Shown piece by piece: positions 15,713-19,683 of a stretch of 19,683 nt of DNA; the stretch's first letter is position 1, and every line of letters begins with the position of its first letter. Where the stretch lies: NCBI GenBank assembly GCA_003565575.1, contig PXBV01000346.1, positions 1 through 19,683 on the forward strand, written 5' to 3'. Made by a program: the position numbers and the translations under genes. Below the pieces are notes generated by a model. It worked only from the letters and a program-made list of their open reading frames with translations. It did no database searches and was not told where the DNA came from. The DNA is from Psychroflexus sp. GTDB lineage: Bacteria; Bacteroidota; Bacteroidia; Flavobacteriales; Flavobacteriaceae.

Positions 15713-17983
15713 CTAAATTGAAATCTTCTCCGAAAGTGTTTCACTTGAACTTGTCCCTACAAATATTTCAAACTCTCCATTTTCAAAGATCCAATCTCCA
15801 TTTGGCAGATAATAGCCAAGTTCTTTCTCGGTTAGCTGAATGTCTATGGTTTTTTGTTGATTCGGCTTTAGTTCAATTTGCTCAAACGCTTTAAGTTCTT
15901 TTACAGGTCTAGAGATTTGGGCAACTTTATCTCTTACATAAACTTGCACTGTTTCAGTACCGAGGTATTTTCCAGTGTTCTTAATATCTATGCTAACTTG
16001 AATGCTTTTTGAAGCAGTTTGACTCAATTTTAGATTGGAGTACTCAAAGTGAGTGTAACTTAAGCCATGCCCAAAAGCATAGAGAGGGGAGTTCTCTTCA
16101 TCGATGTAATGTGACCTAAAGACATCCTCTTGTTTTGGATTATTTGGGCGACCAGTAGGAAGCTCGTTATAATATAAAGGTAATTGCCCAAGGCTTCTTG
16201 GAAACGACATTGTGAGTTTACCACTTGGATTGTAATCGCCGAAGAGCACTTCAGCAATAGCCAAACCACTATAAGTTCCCAATTGCCACGCTTCCACTAT
16301 TGCTGGTATGTGTTTATCCGCCCAATTTAAAGTAAGCGGTCTACCATTTTGTAAAACCAAAACAATATTTGGGTTTACTATGTAAACGGCTTCTAGTAGT
16401 TCTTGTTGTAAACCAGGTAACCCTATTTCTGCTCTGCTTCTACCTTCTCCACTTTGTAAGCCATGTTCACCCAGATTCATAATAACCACATCTGCATCCT
16501 TTGCAGATTGAATAACTTCAGTAAAACCAGCTCTGTCTGTTGTATTAATTTTGAGTTGTTTTATAAACTTTGGATCTCCATTAACAAGTTTTGGCCCTTG
16601 TACATATTTAATTTTGTTATTAGAATTATAGGTTTTCATTCCTTCAACAAGTGAAATAGCAGTTTCTTCCTCTGCTGCAATTCTCCAACTTCCTAAGGGA
16701 GAAGTTTTATCATTCGCCAACTCTCCTACAATAAGTATGCTCTGATTTTCTTTTGAAAGAGGTAATAATTGATTATCATTTTTAAGTAGAACTATAGATT
16801 TTTTGGCAAGACCTAAAACATCTTCTTTGAATTTTGAATTATATACCGTTTGCTTTTCCCTGTCTGAAGATAGGTATTGGTAAGGATCATCAAAAAGCCC
16901 TAATTCGAATTTTACTCTTAAAATCCTTGAAACCGCATCATCAATCGATTTTTCTTCAACTTCTCCATTATCAACTAAGCTAACTAGCTCTTCAATGAAA
17001 TGGTAGGACTCCATATCCATGTCTGTGCCAGCTTTTACAGCTTTTTTGGCAGCATCTCTACCGTCAAAAGCATAACCATGATTTACCATTTCTCCAACAG
17101 AGTCCCAATCTGAAACCACAAACCCATTGAAATTCCAATGACTTTTAAGGATATCTCTAAGTATAAACTCATCACCAGTAGCTGGAATTCCATTTAGAAC
17201 ATTGAAGGCATTCATAAAAGTCTTAACATCTGCATCTACAGCAGCCTTAAAAGGAGGCAATACAGTATTGTAAAGGGTGGTTGTACCAATATCTACCGTG
17301 TTATATTCTCTTCCAGCATCACCAAAACCGTACGCTGCAAAATGCTTTGCAGTAGCAGCAATGGTGTGTGGGGAAGATAAATCATTCCCTTGAAAACCCT
17401 CAACTCTTGCTTTTGCAATCTTACTTCCCAGAAAGGGATCTTCTCCAGCCCCTTCCATTACTCTACCCCAACGTGCATCTCTTGATATGTCAACCATTGG
17501 CGCAAAAGTCCAATTGATGCCAGCCGAAGAAGCTTCCTCTGCAGCAATTTCTGCTGAGCGTTTAATGGCCTTTAAGTCCCAGCTTGCAGATTCTGCTAAT
17601 GGTATAGGGCTGATGGTTTTATAACCGTGAATTACATCAAATCCAAAAATAAGTGGAATACCAAGTCGACTTTCTTCTACAGCCATTTTCTGAACAGCTT
17701 TTACATTTTCAACTCCATGGACATTAAGCATAGAGCCAACCCAGCCCTTTTTTATATGCTCTAGCTTAGAAGCAGCTTGGCCTTTATCAGGTTCTGGACC
17801 AGTAAAGTCCATAAAGCCACTATATTGATTCATCTGACCTACTTTCTCCTCAAGAGTCATTTTTGATAAAAGCTCCTCTACTTTTTGATTTATTTCGATG
17901 TCTCTACTTGCTGAATTTAAAGAAGGGTTTTGCTGACAAGCAATAAAAAAGATGCCAACAAAACCCATTAAAGTTAATTTCAT
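15713..17983 (-). CDS. GH3-family beta-glucosidase lipoprotein (BglX-like)
   Basis: The protein has 756 residues from the ATG at 17983. I chose this start because it gives a lipoprotein signal (MKLTLMGFVGIFFIAC, Cys16) and begins 7 bp after the preceding GH16 stop; the frame is open further upstream to 18082, but that would overlap the GH16 gene and bury the signal. The GH3 N-terminal barrel holds KHFAAYG and the nucleophile Asp292 in FVVSDWDS. The second domain has SIVLLKNDNQLLPL, then QSGEGRSRAEIGLPG, in which Glu513 is a candidate acid/base, and VLVLQNGRPL. A fibronectin-III-like domain closes the protein from about residue 660. This is the standard three-domain BglX layout. It probably removes terminal glucose from beta-gluco-oligosaccharides in the periplasm; CQQNPS lacks an acidic surface-export signal. 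Confidence 0.92.
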   Translation of the reverse strand: MKLTLMGFVGIFFIACQQNPSLNSASRDIEINQKVEELLSKMTLEEKVGQMNQYSGFMDFTGPEPDKGQAASKLEHIKKGWVGSMLNVHGVENVKAVQKMAVEESRLGIPLIFGFDVIHGYKTISPIPLAESASWDLKAIKRSAEIAAEEASSAGINWTFAPMVDISRDARWGRVMEGAGEDPFLGSKIAKARVEGFQGNDLSSPHTIAATAKHFAAYGFGDAGREYNTVDIGTTTLYNTVLPPFKAAVDADVKTFMNAFNVLNGIPATGDEFILRDILKSHWNFNGFVVSDWDSVGEMVNHGYAFDGRDAAKKAVKAGTDMDMESYHFIEELVSLVDNGEVEEKSIDDAVSRILRVKFELGLFDDPYQYLSSDREKQTVYNSKFKEDVLGLAKKSIVLLKNDNQLLPLSKENQSILIVGELANDKTSPLGSWRIAAEEETAISLVEGMKTYNSNNKIKYVQGPKLVNGDPKFIKQLKINTTDRAGFTEVIQSAKDADVVIMNLGEHGLQSGEGRSRAEIGLPGLQQELLEAVYIVNPNIVLVLQNGRPLTLNWADKHIPAIVEAWQLGTYSGLAIAEVLFGDYNPSGKLTMSFPRSLGQLPLYYNELPTGRPNNPKQEDVFRSHYIDEENSPLYAFGHGLSYTHFEYSNLKLSQTASKSIQVSIDIKNTGKYLGTETVQVYVRDKVAQISRPVKELKAFEQIELKPNQQKTIDIQLTEKELGYYLPNGDWIFENGEFEIFVGTSSSETLSEKISI

Positions 17984-17990
17984 AATTGAA

Positions 17991-19655
17991 TTATTGAAAT
18001 ACGCGAATATAGTCAACTTCCATGGCACTTTCAGAAAATGCAGGATCAACAGCACCTCCAAATGTTCCTCCCATAGCAACATTTAAAATCAAGAAAAATG
18101 GTGCATTAAATGGAGTTGAGGATGTGTTTGTGTATTCATGATACACTTCATCATTGACCGCAAATAATATACGGTCTGCAGACCATTCTACAGTATATGT
18201 ATTAAATTCTTCAGAAACTCCTGCAACGGTGGTAGTTTCTGAAATGGCGTTGCCTGCAAAATTACCAGGTAAATGAAGAGATCCATGAATAAGGTCTTGC
18301 TGGTTTCCAGCATGCTCCATGATATCAATTTCTCCAGTATCTGGCCAACCTACATCGGGAAAATTATCGCCAAGCATCCAGATAGCAGGCCAAGTTCCAC
18401 CACCTTCTGGTAATTTGGCCCTCACTTCAACTCTACCATATTGAAATGAAAAATTATTAAGAGTAGTCATTCGTGAAGATGAAAAATCAAAACCATTGGT
18501 AGGTTCGCGTTTAGCTGTAATTTTTAAAACTCCATTTTCCACTACGGCATTATCATTTGTATAATACTGGAGTTCTTCATTTCCCCATCCTGGAATGCCT
18601 TGGTCTGCACCGTTTCCTATTTCAAAATTCCACAAATCTGAATTAGGTGCTCCATCAACATCAAATTCTTCTGAAAAAATAAGCTGATCGTACTCAGTTT
18701 CTAACATATTAGAAGCTTCTTCTGAATCACCTACAACACCATCAGGGTTAGTCGTCAATTTGAAATACCAAGCCAAAGGATCGGCTTGACCAGAAAGTGC
18801 TCTAACATGAAGATAATCTTCTGTAATTTCTAAAATCTCATAAGTACTTGTATTGATAAAGTACCCGAAGAAGCCACCATCTGTAATACTTATCTGCGTT
18901 CCTGTAGTTAAATCTTCAGGTAAAGTAGAGTTGGCAGGTCCTAAATTTAAAACCTTTTCACCTGTAACATCCAATGGCAAACACTGATCATCAGAACCGC
19001 CACCACCAAGTTGAGAAACAAAAGCCGCATTTACAAATGCTACTCCGACTCCATCGGGGTCTGTGTTGTCATGAACAAATGAAATGGCATCATTTGGCGC
19101 TTCTGAAATGGTAAAAGTATCATCATAAAAACATTGAGCCACTGAGTTTGGTGCGGCTGCAAAGAAACTTGGGGTAGTACCATCTGCAGGGCCTACACCC
19201 AAATGACCTGTTTCTCCGCTAGCTACGTACCAAGTTTTTGAGTCCCCACCTGTAAGAAGGCCCCGCGAAACAGGATCATCAAACGTACTTAAAACAGTAA
19301 CGTCTATAGAAACACTTGAAGAAGCGCCTCCTCGTCCAGAAGCAATTACTGTAGCCGTATAGGTATTCACGCCAGTTCTTGAGTAAGGATGTGTCACATT
19401 TCCATCAGAAACACTTCTAACCACGTTATCACCAAATATAAATCTAAAATTGGAAGCATTATCTGCTGTTGCAGTAAATGTAACCTGACCTGAACCATCT
19501 CCAAATTCATTTTCAGCATCTGCATTTACCACTGTATAGTCTACTTGTAAATTAGTAGGAGCTTGTACTTCACCAAAGCTTGCATCATCGTCTTGACAGG
19601 CGAAAACCAACGCTAATGCGAGAGCACTTAATATTATTTGCTTATATCTTTTCAT
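17991..19655 (-). CDS. Multidomain GH16 laminarinase lipoprotein with PKD and unassigned middle domain
   Basis: The 554-residue lipoprotein has its lipobox at LVFAC (Cys20), followed by QDDDASF, a strong match to acidic Bacteroidota surface-export signals. Residues about 32-122 form a PKD/Ig-like domain. Residues about 130-303 are a beta-rich domain beginning LLTGGDSKTWYV, with two cysteines (Cys175, Cys225); its family was not recognised. Residues about 322-554 are a GH16 domain with GWGNEELQYYT, WPAIWMLG and GEIDIMEH (nucleophile Glu442, Asp444, acid/base Glu447), ending MEVDYIRVFQ. It probably cuts beta-1,3-glucan at the cell surface, with the N-terminal domains holding the enzyme away from the membrane or binding glycan. 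It is a paralogue of the single-domain GH16 at 9763-10593. It is followed 7 bp later by the GH3 gene. Only 28 bp of upstream DNA is visible, so its promoter or its upstream operon partner lies outside. Confidence 0.9.
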   Translation of the reverse strand: MKRYKQIILSALALALVFACQDDDASFGEVQAPTNLQVDYTVVNADAENEFGDGSGQVTFTATADNASNFRFIFGDNVVRSVSDGNVTHPYSRTGVNTYTATVIASGRGGASSSVSIDVTVLSTFDDPVSRGLLTGGDSKTWYVASGETGHLGVGPADGTTPSFFAAAPNSVAQCFYDDTFTISEAPNDAISFVHDNTDPDGVGVAFVNAAFVSQLGGGGSDDQCLPLDVTGEKVLNLGPANSTLPEDLTTGTQISITDGGFFGYFINTSTYEILEITEDYLHVRALSGQADPLAWYFKLTTNPDGVVGDSEEASNMLETEYDQLIFSEEFDVDGAPNSDLWNFEIGNGADQGIPGWGNEELQYYTNDNAVVENGVLKITAKREPTNGFDFSSSRMTTLNNFSFQYGRVEVRAKLPEGGGTWPAIWMLGDNFPDVGWPDTGEIDIMEHAGNQQDLIHGSLHLPGNFAGNAISETTTVAGVSEEFNTYTVEWSADRILFAVNDEVYHEYTNTSSTPFNAPFFLILNVAMGGTFGGAVDPAFSESAMEVDYIRVFQ

Positions 19656-19683
19656 TGTGAACTATTTTATTTATAAAAGTAAA

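Noticed and set aside
17984..18082. Upstream extension of the GH3 reading frame (33 extra residues)
   Set aside because: It would overlap the end of the GH16 gene by about 90 bp, lacks a signal-like start, and places the clear lipoprotein signal internally. The ATG at 17983 fits better.

Overview
The window reads as part of a beta-glucan (laminarin-type) polysaccharide utilisation locus from a Bacteroidota bacterium, most likely a Flavobacteriaceae member and plausibly marine. The support is the AT-rich DNA, the absence of clear Shine-Dalgarno sequences, a Bacteroidetes-style promoter element (TAnnTTTG), lipoproteins carrying acidic export signals after the lipid-anchored Cys, and an enzyme set (GH16, GH17, GH30, GH3, and a GH149-like phosphorylase) that matches beta-1,3/1,6-glucan breakdown. 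Genus cannot be told from the sequence.

All ten genes lie on the minus strand, so transcription runs from high to low coordinates. In that order: a surface-type lipoprotein with PKD, unassigned and GH16 domains (19655-17991); a GH3 beta-glucosidase lipoprotein (17983-15713); a 455-bp AT-rich gap with a likely promoter; a large exported protein joining a clan-A-like glycosidase to a predicted outer-membrane beta-barrel (15257-12078); a three-domain putative glycan-binding lipoprotein (12071-10635); a compact GH16 laminarinase lipoprotein (10593-9763); an 81-bp gap with a perfect 8-bp hairpin; a cytosolic GH149-like beta-1,3-glucan phosphorylase (9681-6244); a GH17 lipoprotein (6235-4955); a GH30 lipoprotein (4931-3432); an inner-membrane GPH/MFS sugar symporter fused to a C-terminal GH17 domain (3421-923); and a second, signal-less GH17 that runs off the left edge (919-1). 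Genes within the two blocks are 3-41 bp apart, which implies operon transcription.

Inferred pathway: GH16 enzymes and the glycan-binding protein capture and cut beta-1,3-glucan at the cell surface. GH30 removes beta-1,6 branches, and GH17 and GH3 shorten the oligomers in the periplasm or on the envelope. The symporter brings oligosaccharides into the cytosol, where its own GH17 tail, the free GH17 and the phosphorylase act, the last yielding glucose-1-phosphate. No SusC/SusD pair and no regulator gene lies in the window.

The most unusual items are the transporter-GH17 fusion with its adjacent free GH17 paralogue, and the glycosidase/outer-membrane-barrel fusion.
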